A stretch of DNA of 64,000 nucleotides from Pseudanabaena sp. (GTDB lineage Bacteria; Cyanobacteriota; Cyanobacteriia; Pseudanabaenales; Pseudanabaenaceae). Both the position numbers and the translations under genes were made by a program. Positions 45,105 through 53,651 of this stretch are shown piece by piece. The stretch is from NCBI GenBank assembly GCA_003249035.1, contig QBMK01000007.1, positions 95,248 through 159,247 of the forward strand. The letters run 5' to 3'. The notes beneath the pieces were generated by a model, which did no database searches, had not been told where the DNA came from, and worked only from the letters and a program-made list of their open reading frames with translations. The stretch's first letter is position 1, and every line of letters starts with the position of its first letter.

Positions 45105-46127
45105 ATGTTAGGTTCGCCAGCAATTCGACCTAAAGCCCTTGGGCATTGGCTTTCAGAAACAATCCAACAACATTATGTAGCGCTGTTACTTCGACGGATC
45201 GGGATGACACGGCGCAGAGCCGATTGTTTTGTGCGTCTAGCGCTCTACTTATTTTTAAAAGATTGCCAAGCTCGAAAAGTTCTTCTGAAACCACCACTGA
45301 AGGAGTTATCTTTTCCACAAGGATGGGTTGAATGTAGTTGTCTCGAAGCCGCAGATGTATTTTATAGCGACAAGGATCGCGGCGGCGATCGCTCGGCGGG
45401 GATGATGCTTAATAAGCTAGTTGATTTGGGGCTAATTGAAAAACAGTTTGATGGTAACTGCACCCAAATCAAAATTCAACCTCTGCCAGATCTGCTTAAA
45501 ACTGATACTTTAGAATCAAATGTAAGCTTTGCGATCGAGCCCTTTGACCCGCGCAGTGATGCAATTCCGATCGCAAATCTATTAGCTAGTAACTACAACT
45601 GGCTCAATCGCAATAACGAGGCAGTCACCTATCGTATTGCCAATATTCTCCGCGATTGGGCTGGTCAATATGCGACAGGCTTACGGGTATTGCGTCGTAG
45701 CGACAATCAAAATCCTGTCGGGTTCTACGCTTTCTATCCTACTAAAAGGGAATCAGAAATAAAGTTTTTTGAGCCTCCTAGTCGCGGACTGCATTTAAGT
45801 CAAGTTTCTGACATCGATCCTTTTCAGATGGCTTTGGCAGGAGATGAAACTTGTCAGTCCATTTTTGTGAGAAGTTGGGTAATTGATAGTGAATATCGAC
45901 AGGCATCCCAACCTAGCCTTTTACTGGATTCTCAACAAACTCTCCAGAAAATGCAGCAAGATTTCCCGAACTTGTGGGATATGTACACTTTAATCATTCA
46001 CCCCAATTATGCAGCGTTAGCAGGAGCCTTAGGATTTCAGAAAACTAGTTCCGATCCGAAGATGCCTCTCTATTGGATGTATCAAGCTGTAGATCGTTTT
46101 CTGAAGCTTGATATGAGATTGTTGTAG
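45105..46127 (+). CDS. Hypothetical protein, winged-helix-like N-terminus and GNAT-like C-terminus
   Basis: A 340-residue soluble protein. Residues 1-120 look like a winged-helix (FVRLALYLFLKDCQ, MMLNKLVDLGLIEKQFDG). The C-terminal half (IEPFDPRSDAIPIANLLA, FVRSWVIDSEYRQ, MYTLIIHPNYAALAGALGF) has the strand-helix rhythm of an acetyltransferase-like domain, but no clear acetyl-CoA loop is present. I do not recognise the family. It could be a regulator joined to a ligand domain. Transcribed rightward, divergent from the lipid cluster. Confidence 0.6.
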   Translation: MLGSPAIRPKALGHWLSETIQQHYVALLLRRIGMTRRRADCFVRLALYLFLKDCQARKVLLKPPLKELSFPQGWVECSCLEAADVFYSDKDRGGDRSAGMMLNKLVDLGLIEKQFDGNCTQIKIQPLPDLLKTDTLESNVSFAIEPFDPRSDAIPIANLLASNYNWLNRNNEAVTYRIANILRDWAGQYATGLRVLRRSDNQNPVGFYAFYPTKRESEIKFFEPPSRGLHLSQVSDIDPFQMALAGDETCQSIFVRSWVIDSEYRQASQPSLLLDSQQTLQKMQQDFPNLWDMYTLIIHPNYAALAGALGFQKTSSDPKMPLYWMYQAVDRFLKLDMRLL

Positions 46128-46174
46128 TGCCACAATTGATTGGCGATCGCTCAAATTACCCAGCGTAAACGATT

Positions 46175-46413
46175 ATGATACAGACAATAGAAGGAATATA
46201 TCGGAACGGTAAGTTCGAATTGGTGAAAATCCCCCAAGATATTACGGAGAGACAAGTTTTTGGGACTTTCCTTAAGCCTCAGACAGTCTAGCTAGTCAGT
46301 TTATGTCGTTTGGGATGTTTTCAGATTCTCAACAATCGACTGAAGCTGATTTTAGAGATACTGAGTTTAATTGTGATATTGATGATGCTCTTGACTGGGT
46401 TACATTCTTTTAA
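46175..46413 (+). pseudogene. Broken DUF104-like antitoxin gene
   Basis: ATG at 46175 opens MIQTIEGIYRNGKFELVK and stops at TAG 46289-46291 (38 codons). Two positions out of frame, 46303-46413 continues with MSFGMFSDSQQSTEADF and DDALDWVTFF. Both halves fit an AF2212/DUF104-like antitoxin of a VapBC-type or similar pair. A small indel near 46290 would restore the frame. Confidence 0.55.
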
Positions 46414-46522
46414 GCAGTTCGTCATATTCATTATGTGTATCAATCCAGCACCAATAAATGTGGTCAGATTCCCAAAGCCCTAAAGCGAGATAAAGGGTAT
46501 CAATGCATTCAAAAGCTACATG
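46400..46522 (-). pseudogene. C-terminal fragment resembling a type II toxin or unknown cyanobacterial protein
   Basis: Forty residues ending at TAA 46400-46402: AFECIDTLYLALGLWESDHI, then YWCWIDTHNEYDELLKRM. The W-I-x-T-H-x-E-Y-D pattern is common at the end of RelE/HigB-like proteins. No start codon: a TAG lies just before it. It overlaps the antitoxin remnant by 14 bp. Confidence 0.4.
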
Positions 46523-46542
46523 CTAATACTCGTTGACCCGTT

Positions 46543-46762
46543 AAGAAACCAAAAAGCGGCTCGCTAACTCAAGACCAAAAAGCCTCAAACCGTCAACTCG
46601 CAAGAGAACGCATTTGCATTGAACATATAAATCATCGTTTTAAAATCTTTAAAATTCTGGCTGAACTATACCGCAATCGTCGTCGTCGTTATGGGTTACG
46701 CTGTAATTTAATTGCTGCTTTGTACAACTATGAATTGAGCCAAATGACTGCTCAAATTTAAT
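46543..46762 (+). pseudogene. 3' fragment of an IS5-family transposase gene
   Basis: The frame to the TAA at 46759 encodes SLTQDQKASNRQLARERI, then HRFKIFKILAELYRNRRRR and YGLRCNLIAALYNYEL, the end of a DDE transposase with the catalytic Glu region RERICIEH. No start or upstream part remains. Confidence 0.75.
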
Positions 46763-46778
46763 TTGCAAGAGGTCTAAT

Positions 46779-46808
46779 AAAAAAGCCTCGCTTATGCGAG
46801 GCTTTTTT
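46779..46808. terminator. Bidirectional terminator
   Basis: aaaaaagcctcgc / complement, loop ttat. A and T runs on both sides allow it to work in both directions. The stop codon of the leftward gene at 46807 is at its right edge. Confidence 0.7.
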
Positions 46809-47499
46809 ATCGTTTAATCATTTCCAAAACTCCATTGAATACGATCACCATTAGTATCAAACTAACTGCTACTAAGGCAGCGCCAATTAAATTAGTTCTG
46901 AGTGCGACTTTTCGATACGCAGGTTTCAACCAAAAACTCAACCGTTTTGAGACAAAAGGCATTACGTATAGGCTCAAAAGAGAAGAAGTAATTAGATTAT
47001 TCACAATCATTGAACTAGCTAGTGACCAAGATTGCATAATTCCTAATATGGAAAATGCGATCGCCTGCATCATTACTACAGGATAAAGTCCTAAAACTAC
47101 TACGAGGATTTGTTTCCAGCGCGGTGGACCAAGCCCTTTATATTCCGAATTACCTGACAGCGCCGAGAACCAGCCCTCTAAGCCAGTAGTAAAAGACTTA
47201 AATCGATAAGCGGAAAATATTTCTTGTCCAGATGCTAATAACTGCTTGCGATCGCTTGACTCCATCCATTGATTGAGATGCTCTGGCGAATCGAAGTGGA
47301 ATATGGAATACCATTTCACAACTGGATCTTTGCATCTGAGGGGTGGGCATAGATCGCAACGCAAAAAGCCTTCATATTGCTTTGAGGTTTCTACTAAGTT
47401 ATGATGCCATCTTTTAAAAGCGAAGTCTCGACCTTTAAGCACAATATGTTCAGTGACTAGACTAGAGTAAAAAAGTTGTTCGAGAGGCGGATTTGTCAT
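46807..47499 (-). CDS. ABM-domain protein fused to membrane helices
   Basis: A 230-residue protein. The N-terminal half is an antibiotic-biosynthesis-monooxygenase-like alpha/beta barrel (VTEHIVLKGRDFAFKRWHHN; YSIFHFDSPEHLNQWMESSD), a fold that often binds heme or small aromatic compounds as a dimer. Three membrane helices follow (about 131-226: QILVVVLGLYPVVMMQAIAF and on). Similar two-part proteins are known in bacteria; the function is unknown. Transcribed leftward into the terminator at 46779. Confidence 0.75.
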   Translation of the reverse strand: MTNPPLEQLFYSSLVTEHIVLKGRDFAFKRWHHNLVETSKQYEGFLRCDLCPPLRCKDPVVKWYSIFHFDSPEHLNQWMESSDRKQLLASGQEIFSAYRFKSFTTGLEGWFSALSGNSEYKGLGPPRWKQILVVVLGLYPVVMMQAIAFSILGIMQSWSLASSMIVNNLITSSLLSLYVMPFVSKRLSFWLKPAYRKVALRTNLIGAALVAVSLILMVIVFNGVLEMIKR

Positions 47500-47613
47500 A
47501 TTTTATGAATAGTTGTTATTGGGCTACTTAATTCACCCGAAGAGAATAAGCGTAAGCCAATAATAGCCATGACAGAACAAGCAAGTATATTTAGTAGTAA
47601 ATATCACAGATAC

Positions 47614-48762
47614 CTAAGGAATCTGAAGCGATCGCACTGAAGCAATTACATGATTAGCAACGATTTCTATCTCATCGAAAGTATTATATCTACCAATACC
47701 AAAACGAATGGAAGCATAGGCTAACTCCTTAGAATGTCCTAAGCAGGTAAGAACATGAGAAGGTGCAGTCTTTGCGGAAGTACAAGCAGAGCCAGAAGAT
47801 ACAGCGACAACTGGCTGCAAAGCTAGCATTAATGCCGCTCCATTAATTCCTCTAAAACTAACATTAAGATTACCCGCAAGTCGTTGCGTGGGATGTCCAT
47901 TGAGCACGATGCCATTAAGTTCGCCTAATCTTTGCCATAGATGTTGACTCAGAGATAGTACTTTTTGCTGTTCTTCGATTTGAGATTCGATCGCAATTTC
48001 TAAAGCCTTCGCAAAACTGACAATCTGGGGAGTGTAAAGAGTTCCTGACCGCATTCCTCGCTCATGTCCACCACCATGTAATTGAGGCGCAATATTCACT
48101 CTTGGGCGACGACGTACATACAAAGCCCCGATCCCCTTTGCACCATAAATTTTATGAGCAGTGAGAGACATCAGATCGATATGTAGTGCGTTAACATCAA
48201 GGGGGATTTTACCGATCGCTTGAGCGGCATCGCTATGAAATAAGACTTGGCGAGCGTGACAGATTTGGCCGATTTCTGAGATCGGTTGTAGTACACCAAT
48301 CTCGTTATTTGCTGCCATCAGTGAGACTAAAATAGTGTCAGTACGAATTGTAGATTCAAGTTGATGTAAATCAATTAAGCCATCAGATTTGACTGGTAAA
48401 TAGGTAACCTCAAAACCAAGGGATTGCAAATAAGCACAGGGATCAAGCACGGCACTATGTTCAGTTTGGACGGTGATGATATGCCGACCTTTTTGGTGGT
48501 ATGCCTCAGCCACTCCCTTTATAGCTAGATTATTCGCTTCGGTCGCCCCACTAGTAAAGATAATTTCTTCTGGTATAGCATTGATGGCATTAGCGATCGC
48601 CTCACGCGCTAATTTGATCGCTGCTTCTGCTTCCCAACCATAAAAATGTCCGACACTTGCCGCATTCCCAAATGATTCCCGAAAATATGGAAGCATGGAC
48701 TCTAACACCCTCTCATCGACGGGCGTTGTAGCATGACAATCTAGATAAATTGGTCTTTTCAT
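47614..48762 (-). CDS. Cysteine desulfurase (class V aminotransferase, NifS/IscS type)
   Basis: A 382-residue PLP enzyme that takes sulfur from cysteine for Fe-S clusters or tRNA thiolation. The PLP lysine is Lys204 in LTAHKIYGAKG and the persulfide Cys327 is in SSGSACTSA. The N-terminus IYLDCHATTPVDERV is of the NifS/IscS group. No iscU or nifU lies next to it, which is usual in cyanobacteria. Hairpins lie upstream at 48775 and beyond. Confidence 0.95.
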   Translation of the reverse strand: MKRPIYLDCHATTPVDERVLESMLPYFRESFGNAASVGHFYGWEAEAAIKLAREAIANAINAIPEEIIFTSGATEANNLAIKGVAEAYHQKGRHIITVQTEHSAVLDPCAYLQSLGFEVTYLPVKSDGLIDLHQLESTIRTDTILVSLMAANNEIGVLQPISEIGQICHARQVLFHSDAAQAIGKIPLDVNALHIDLMSLTAHKIYGAKGIGALYVRRRPRVNIAPQLHGGGHERGMRSGTLYTPQIVSFAKALEIAIESQIEEQQKVLSLSQHLWQRLGELNGIVLNGHPTQRLAGNLNVSFRGINGAALMLALQPVVAVSSGSACTSAKTAPSHVLTCLGHSKELAYASIRFGIGRYNTFDEIEIVANHVIASVRSLQIP

Positions 48763-48774
48763 AGGCTTTAACGA

Positions 48775-48803
48775 TTAAAGAGGGCGCTTCGCGCCCTCTT
48801 TAA
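48775..48803. terminator. Perfect 13-bp hairpin, loop ttc
   Basis: ttaaagagggcgc / complement. It lies 13 bp upstream of the cysteine desulfurase start, so it may also affect that gene's leader. Confidence 0.6.
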
Positions 48804-48866
48804 ATCTATAGAAAAATGCTTTGTATCCTTTTCTTGATTTATTGCTGTTGCTAAGAACAGGACTTA

Positions 48867-48969
48867 ATACCAAAACACAAAATGGCGTAGCCATTTTGTG
48901 TTTTTAGAACCTTTAATGGGCTTGATTTTTAATTCACAAAAGTGTCGTCACACTTTTGTGAATTGGTAT
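48867..48969 (-). repeat. Two-hairpin 103-bp element, copy A (reverse orientation)
   Basis: Read on the reverse strand it starts ataccaattcacaaaagtgt, forms a 15-bp hairpin, has a short spacer, then a second hairpin aaaacacaaaatggc / complement with loop tac (reverse) and ends ttggtat. Copies B and C match it at most positions and are the same length within one base. Confidence 0.85.
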
Positions 48970-48973
48970 GATA

Positions 48974-49020
48974 CCCAAGAATTGAGTAGTGGCGCTCCTC
49001 GCCGCCACTCAATTCTTGGG
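48974..49020. terminator. 18-bp hairpin with one 3-nt bulge
   Basis: cccaagaattgag then tggcg pairs with its complement; an extra tag in the left arm makes the bulge. It is 28 bp past the psbQ stop codon and probably ends psbQ transcription. Confidence 0.6.
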
Positions 49021-49048
49021 CTTTGATTTAAGTCACTGTAACTATAGT

Positions 49049-49507
49049 TTAGATTGCCAAATCAACGATACTTTCAAAATCTTGGAGAGCATTTTTAAAA
49101 GCTTTCTCTGCCGCGATCGCATCTTTACCTTTTGCAGCATTATCAAGCTGTACAAAATTTTTGAATAAATTATTAGCTAAATCATTTGCAGTTACTTTTT
49201 CAGGTTTGCTCAACTGACCAGCGATCAATCTCAACTCACGGCGAATTTCGCCAAATGGCCCATGAATGTATGTAATTACATCATTCCATTTTTGGGCATA
49301 TACAAATTTCTCAAGGCGATCAAAGCGATCGCTAAGCACCTGTAGCTTCTCAGCAGAAACGTCAAGCGCTGAAGATTTAGCAGCACTTTGAGCAATCGCC
49401 GGCTGAGTTAAGACAGGTGCAAACAGCGTACCAACTAGCGCCATCATTACGCAAAATGCGATCGCAACTTTTTTGAAACCTTTCCAATAACTTTTGATAT
49501 TCAACAC
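49049..49507 (-). CDS. psbQ: Photosystem II extrinsic protein PsbQ (CyanoQ)
   Basis: A 152-residue lumenal PSII protein. A signal peptide (about 1-39: KVAIAFCVMMALVGTLF, then PAIAQ) precedes a four-helix-bundle domain containing RFDRLEKFVYAQKWNDVITY, IHGPFGEIRRELRLIAGQL and a final EKAFKNALQDFESIVDLA. CyanoQ in many cyanobacteria is a lipoprotein with a cysteine directly after the signal; none is there in this protein, and the only signal-region Cys (IAFC) does not fit a lipobox. Transcribed leftward as a single gene. Confidence 0.88.
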   Translation of the reverse strand: MLNIKSYWKGFKKVAIAFCVMMALVGTLFAPVLTQPAIAQSAAKSSALDVSAEKLQVLSDRFDRLEKFVYAQKWNDVITYIHGPFGEIRRELRLIAGQLSKPEKVTANDLANNLFKNFVQLDNAAKGKDAIAAEKAFKNALQDFESIVDLAI

Positions 49508-49581
49508 AGAAAAAATTACTCCTTTATCAATACTGACCTGATAAGGGACTTACGAAAAAATAAAGCGCCAGTCCAGATTTT

Positions 49582-49622
49582 CCAGAATTGATGGGGTGGC
49601 GAAGCTGCCCCATCAATTCTGG
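49582..49622. terminator. 15-bp perfect hairpin downstream of the M16 gene
   Basis: ccagaattgatgggg / complement, 11-nt loop tggcgaagctg. Between the M16 gene end and psbQ. Confidence 0.6.
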
Positions 49623-49724
49623 TTTTATATTTGGTACTTTATTAAATCGTAGAGCCCTAAGTATGTTGCGGGCAATAATCGCACAACATACTTTATAGAA
49701 GGCGCAAAGCGCCACACTAAAATA

Positions 49725-50978
49725 TTATTTTACCTGTTTCAAAGCATCTGCCGAGCCTGCTACCGAAATTGCAGGTGTTACAAAATATTTTTGAGCCACA
49801 TTCTGGACATCAGCGACCGTCACTCCTTCAATTGCCTCGACAAATTGGCGATCGAACTCTAGTCCTAAGCCCATCACTTCGTACCAACCATACACTTGGG
49901 CGATCTGACCATTAGTTTGCTTGCCAAGGGCATATTGTCCCAACAATTTACTCTTACAAACAGCCAACTCATCCTCTGTAATCGCAACTGAAGCAAGCCG
50001 CTCACATTCATGGCGCAAACCATCTAGGGCAATTCCCGTATTTTGCGAAGCCGTTCCCATATAGGCTACAAATTGTGAAGTTTCTAATCGCGTTGGATAA
50101 AATGCTGATACTTCGTAGGCAAGACCACGCTTTTCTCGTAATTCTACAAACAATCGGCTAGATAATCCATTGCCTAAATAGGTCGAGATAATTTTCAATG
50201 CTGCATAGTCGGGAGAGCTAACCGATGGTGCAGGATAACCAATTATGACGATCGCCTGTTGTGTATCCTGCTCATGAGTAACTAATCGCGGCTGAAAATT
50301 AGGTGTAGGTGTAGAAATAACTGTTGGTTGGTGAGGCTTTTTCCAATCGCCAAAGGCTTCACCCACGAGAGAAAGTGCCTGTTCTGAAGAAATTTTACCT
50401 GCGATGCTCACCACCATCTGATCGGGGCGCAAATAAGTTTTATGAAAATCAACTAGGTCATTTCGGGTAATCGCACTGACAGATAATTCTGTACCAAGAC
50501 TAGAAAATCCGTACGGATGATCCCCATACATCAGATGCTGCAAATTATCATAAGCGATTGTAAATGGTCGCTCCTGTTGAGATCGAATTGATTGAATCGT
50601 CAGCCGTCTTTCTAGATCAAGCTCACTATCGGGATAACTGGGCGATCGCAAAATCTCTGAACCCAGCAGTAACATGTCATGAAAGTCTGATGAAATCGTT
50701 TTCAGTGACAGCAAGAAATAATCACTTGAGCATTCTGTCCCCAGTGATGCACCTATTGACTCGACCTGTTCAGCAATTTCTAATGAGGAAGATCTCTTAG
50801 TTCCGCGTGTCATCAGTGAGGCGGCTAAATGCGTCAGTCCTGATTTTGCCAAAGTTTGAACACGCTCACCACCTGAAAAAAAGCAGCGTGCTGCGATAAT
50901 ATCAGCCGTAGGGTTTTCTGTTACTAAAACCACAATGCCATTGGATAGCACTAAGCGATCGCTGATTTGTTGTGACAT
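49725..50978 (-). CDS. M16-family zinc-peptidase-like protein without the zinc motif
   Basis: Start set at ATG 50978 (MSQQISDRLVLSNG), giving 417 residues; the frame to 51029 adds a poor leader. Both M16 halves are visible, including PDQMVVSIAGKI and the C-terminal LGNGLSSRLFVELREKRGLAYEV segment. Where active enzymes have HxxEH, this one has H50-L-A-A-S, so it cannot bind zinc there. Cyanobacteria often carry active and inactive M16 subunits as pairs; no second subunit is adjacent. Probably a regulatory or substrate-binding partner. Confidence 0.88.
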   Translation of the reverse strand: MSQQISDRLVLSNGIVVLVTENPTADIIAARCFFSGGERVQTLAKSGLTHLAASLMTRGTKRSSSLEIAEQVESIGASLGTECSSDYFLLSLKTISSDFHDMLLLGSEILRSPSYPDSELDLERRLTIQSIRSQQERPFTIAYDNLQHLMYGDHPYGFSSLGTELSVSAITRNDLVDFHKTYLRPDQMVVSIAGKISSEQALSLVGEAFGDWKKPHQPTVISTPTPNFQPRLVTHEQDTQQAIVIIGYPAPSVSSPDYAALKIISTYLGNGLSSRLFVELREKRGLAYEVSAFYPTRLETSQFVAYMGTASQNTGIALDGLRHECERLASVAITEDELAVCKSKLLGQYALGKQTNGQIAQVYGWYEVMGLGLEFDRQFVEAIEGVTVADVQNVAQKYFVTPAISVAGSADALKQVK

Positions 50979-51712
50979 TGTTAGTGACAAATTTTTATTC
51001 CCCAATTTATAAGAAAGTATAAAAAACAAACATTATTTTAGGAGGTGCATTGCACTATCTTTTAATCACAATATAGTCGTAATTACACCAGCATAATAAA
51101 AAACAGCGCCAAAACCTTTTTCTACGTAATAAGTGGGGAGAACAGGTTTTTGAATTTTATTTATAACTACGGCTAAAAAATTAGCCCTTATTGATAAAGA
51201 ATATAACAAATTCAGAAGCTAGGGACGGTAAGAAAAACTGCTGTTTCACAATCAATTGCAAGCTAAACTGACAATATACATAATTTCGATCTTAATAAAT
51301 CATAGGTATTAATCAATAAATTAGGATGCGATGTGCAAAGCTCAGCCAATCTTAACTCTATAATCCTGCCATCTTCAGCACTAATACCAATTCACAAAAG
51401 TGTGACAACACTTCTGTGAATTAAAAACAAACCCCGTAAGGGTTTTAAAAACATAAAATGGCGAAGCCAATTTGTGTTTTGGTATAACAAGTCATGAATG
51501 ATGGAGTAAAAAATAGACCACGTATGCATAGCAATCAATAGATTATGCTAGATTTTCTAACATCTTTAATTAAGCCGAATTAATATGGTCAAGATAGGGT
51601 GGGGCTCATTGCTTCGTGCCGTTAAATCAAATAATTAAAAATCCCATCAAAGTGGTTGAGATGCTCTAAAAAACGCTGTAAATACGAAGATGTTAAATGC
51701 GGAGAGGATTGG
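50979..51712. other. About 730-bp divergent intergenic region
   Basis: Contains the two-hairpin element B (51384-51485). A weak inverted pair aaaacct / aggtttt lies around 51113-51150. No coding frame with support. Confidence 0.6.
51384..51485 (+). repeat. Two-hairpin 102-bp element, copy B
   Basis: Starts ataccaattcacaaaagtgt and ends ttttggtat. The first hairpin has one mismatch (cttctgtg) and the second has one, unlike copy A. Confidence 0.85.
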
Positions 51713-53071
51713 ATGAGTACTGCAAAAGATAAACAGAAATGTCTAGATTGCCTAACAAAGGCGATCGCAGACTTAAACGGTCAAGTTGATAAAGAGCAAT
51801 TGACCAAAATCTCCAATTTGATCATTCAGACCATGACTGGTCCTTGGCGATCCTTTCATACCCCAAATCATATTTTTGAGGTTGGTGAAGGGGGAGATGC
51901 GATCGAAGTCATTTCAGCGTTATTTCACGATCTAGTTTATGTCCAAGTTGATCAAGGCATCAGCGTAAACATTAGTCGCTTCATTTCACCCTATACCAAA
52001 CAAGATCGTGAGCAACTAGTTATTCTTGACCCTCCTGAACTTCAAAAAGACATAGTTTTTAAAATGGTAACGATGATGTTTGGCTTGCATCATGGGCAGT
52101 CGCTACTTCCAACATCTGGACAAAATGAGTTTCTAAGTGCCTTAATAGCAATCAAAGCACTAGAAAATATGCTGCCTTTATCTCGTTTGACCGAAATAGC
52201 TGCCTGTATCGAAGCCACAATTCCGTTTCGTCCGAAATTAGACTCTGGCTTAACATGTTCTGATCTATTATTTGGGCGATTAGTTAGTGCAAATGAAATA
52301 TTTCAGTTTGGGTGGGGTGATGAAGAAATCGCTGAAATAGTTAAGAGGACAGTACGTTTATCAAATCGCGATGTCGAGAATTTTGCTAGCACTAATTCAT
52401 CGCGTTTTCTCAACAATACTTGGAACTTGATTCCAGAAACAAATCATGATCTTAGGAATGTAAACTCCTATAGCGTTAATGGTTATCGAGTTTCTATCCA
52501 AAAAATGGAAGGATTTATGAACTTCCTCTCACCTGAAATTGTTTTTCGGCGTTATCGCGATGAGCCAAAAGAGAAAATCTATTACAAATTACTTGCCCAG
52601 ACCAAGCAAAATTTAGAAGTAGCAAGATTGTATTTAGGAACAAAACTAACTTCGATCGCACTTTTAGAAGCCCTATCATTTCGAATCGGGCGTGATATTT
52701 CGCTCTCGACAATGATGGGGGAATTGCCGATAGAAGACAGAACTGTGGTTGGGTTAGAACAGTTTTTACCAGAAATTAACACGCCGCATCAGCCTTCAAG
52801 TCCAATTGAAGCCGAGGTGTTAGAGCTTTTAGACAAGGGACGCACGGTTGATTCTAGCTATGATGTTAAGAATTCACCTGTGGCAACTTTTATGGTGAAA
52901 TCAATTGGCTTTAAGGAAATGCAAAACATGCTAGATCTCTCTAAGGAATTTTTTAAAGGTAACTTAACCTCTGAGGAGTTAATTGCATGTTGGGATCCCT
53001 ATGTGATGTCAATGATTAAGGGTGCAGTTTTGCAACTATTTGACTCTCGCAAAGCCGCACTTTCTCAATAA
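51713..53071 (+). CDS. HD-domain protein of unknown function
   Basis: Start at ATG 51713, six bases after GGAGAGG; the upstream open frame from 51656 is less likely. The 452-residue protein has an HD-type metal site: RSFHTPNHIFEV (His49, His53) and ALFHDLVYV (His72-Asp73). This matches a group of predicted metal-dependent phosphohydrolases. The central region has FGLHHGQSLL, and the C-terminal half is helical without a recognised domain. No membrane segment. The substrate is unknown; nucleotide or phosphoester hydrolysis is the family expectation. Confidence 0.72.
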   Translation: MSTAKDKQKCLDCLTKAIADLNGQVDKEQLTKISNLIIQTMTGPWRSFHTPNHIFEVGEGGDAIEVISALFHDLVYVQVDQGISVNISRFISPYTKQDREQLVILDPPELQKDIVFKMVTMMFGLHHGQSLLPTSGQNEFLSALIAIKALENMLPLSRLTEIAACIEATIPFRPKLDSGLTCSDLLFGRLVSANEIFQFGWGDEEIAEIVKRTVRLSNRDVENFASTNSSRFLNNTWNLIPETNHDLRNVNSYSVNGYRVSIQKMEGFMNFLSPEIVFRRYRDEPKEKIYYKLLAQTKQNLEVARLYLGTKLTSIALLEALSFRIGRDISLSTMMGELPIEDRTVVGLEQFLPEINTPHQPSSPIEAEVLELLDKGRTVDSSYDVKNSPVATFMVKSIGFKEMQNMLDLSKEFFKGNLTSEELIACWDPYVMSMIKGAVLQLFDSRKAALSQ

Positions 53072-53081
53072 GCAATGTCAT

Positions 53082-53144
53082 TAAATCCAAAATTTTTGTT
53101 GAGAGTGTTGCTTTGCAACACTCTCAACCAAAATTTTGGATTTA
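53082..53144. terminator. Long bidirectional hairpin between convergent genes
   Basis: An inner perfect 14-bp stem gttgagagtgttgc (53098-53111), loop ttt, extends with aaatccaaaattttt / complement. It lies between the HD gene stop and the ferredoxin gene stop. Confidence 0.7.
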
Positions 53145-53567
53145 GTTTTTAGGTGTAACAAACGCATAATCTGAGACGATTTCACCCCCAATAATATGTT
53201 CTTGCAGGACACGTTCTAGAACATCTGAAGTCGCTGAATGATACCAAACACCATCTGGATAGACTAATAATATTGGACCGCGATCGCATACACGCAAACA
53301 ATTAGTTTTAGTCCTAAAGATTTTTGCTTCAAGATCGAGTTCTTTAATACGTCGTTTGAGATAGTCCCATGCTTGCAAACCGACATCTTTTTGACAGCAA
53401 AGAGGTTTAGTCTGATCAGCACACAAAAATAAATGTTTTTCGATCTGGGGAATTGATAGTTGTTGAGCACGATTTGCTAGTTGTTGGCGCAGCAAATCGA
53501 GATCTAAAACAAGATCTTCATTCATCTCTAAATCTGGAGTAATAATTTCTGGATCTTCTACTGCCAT
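53142..53567 (-). CDS. Thioredoxin-like [2Fe-2S] ferredoxin
   Basis: A 141-residue protein from the ATG at 53567 (a TTG lies six bases upstream). The thioredoxin-like fold carries four ligand cysteines: Cys49 (FLCADQTKP), Cys57 or Cys58, then Cys90 and Cys94 ([10 protein letters not shown]). These proteins are electron carriers of the (2Fe-2S) shethna or NuoE-like class, and their partners are mostly unknown. The acidic N-terminus of 40 residues is probably flexible. Convergent with the HD gene. Confidence 0.9.
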   Translation of the reverse strand: MAVEDPEIITPDLEMNEDLVLDLDLLRQQLANRAQQLSIPQIEKHLFLCADQTKPLCCQKDVGLQAWDYLKRRIKELDLEAKIFRTKTNCLRVCDRGPILLVYPDGVWYHSATSDVLERVLQEHIIGGEIVSDYAFVTPKN

Positions 53568-53599
53568 AAACAAAAAGAGGAGTGTAAATTTCTCTGTTT

Positions 53600-53634
53600 C
53601 CTAGCTCCTCTCCTTTCCAAGGAGAGGAGCTAGG
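53600..53634. terminator. Perfect 16-bp hairpin, loop tcc
   Basis: cctagctcctctcctt / complement. Located between the PSI factor gene end and the ferredoxin start. Confidence 0.6.
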
Positions 53635-53651
53635 ATTAAAGTTTTTTTGCC

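Larger units (their letters stand above)
46128..46806. other. 679-bp remnant region
   Basis: No intact gene. In order it holds a broken antitoxin gene, a reverse-strand toxin-like fragment, a 3' fragment of an IS5-type transposase gene, and a terminator. It looks like an old insertion hot spot. Confidence 0.7.

Noticed and set aside
48841..49622. Possible CRISPR array because of clustered repeats
   Set aside because: Repeats are hairpins of different sequence, not equal direct repeats with spacers; no cas genes.
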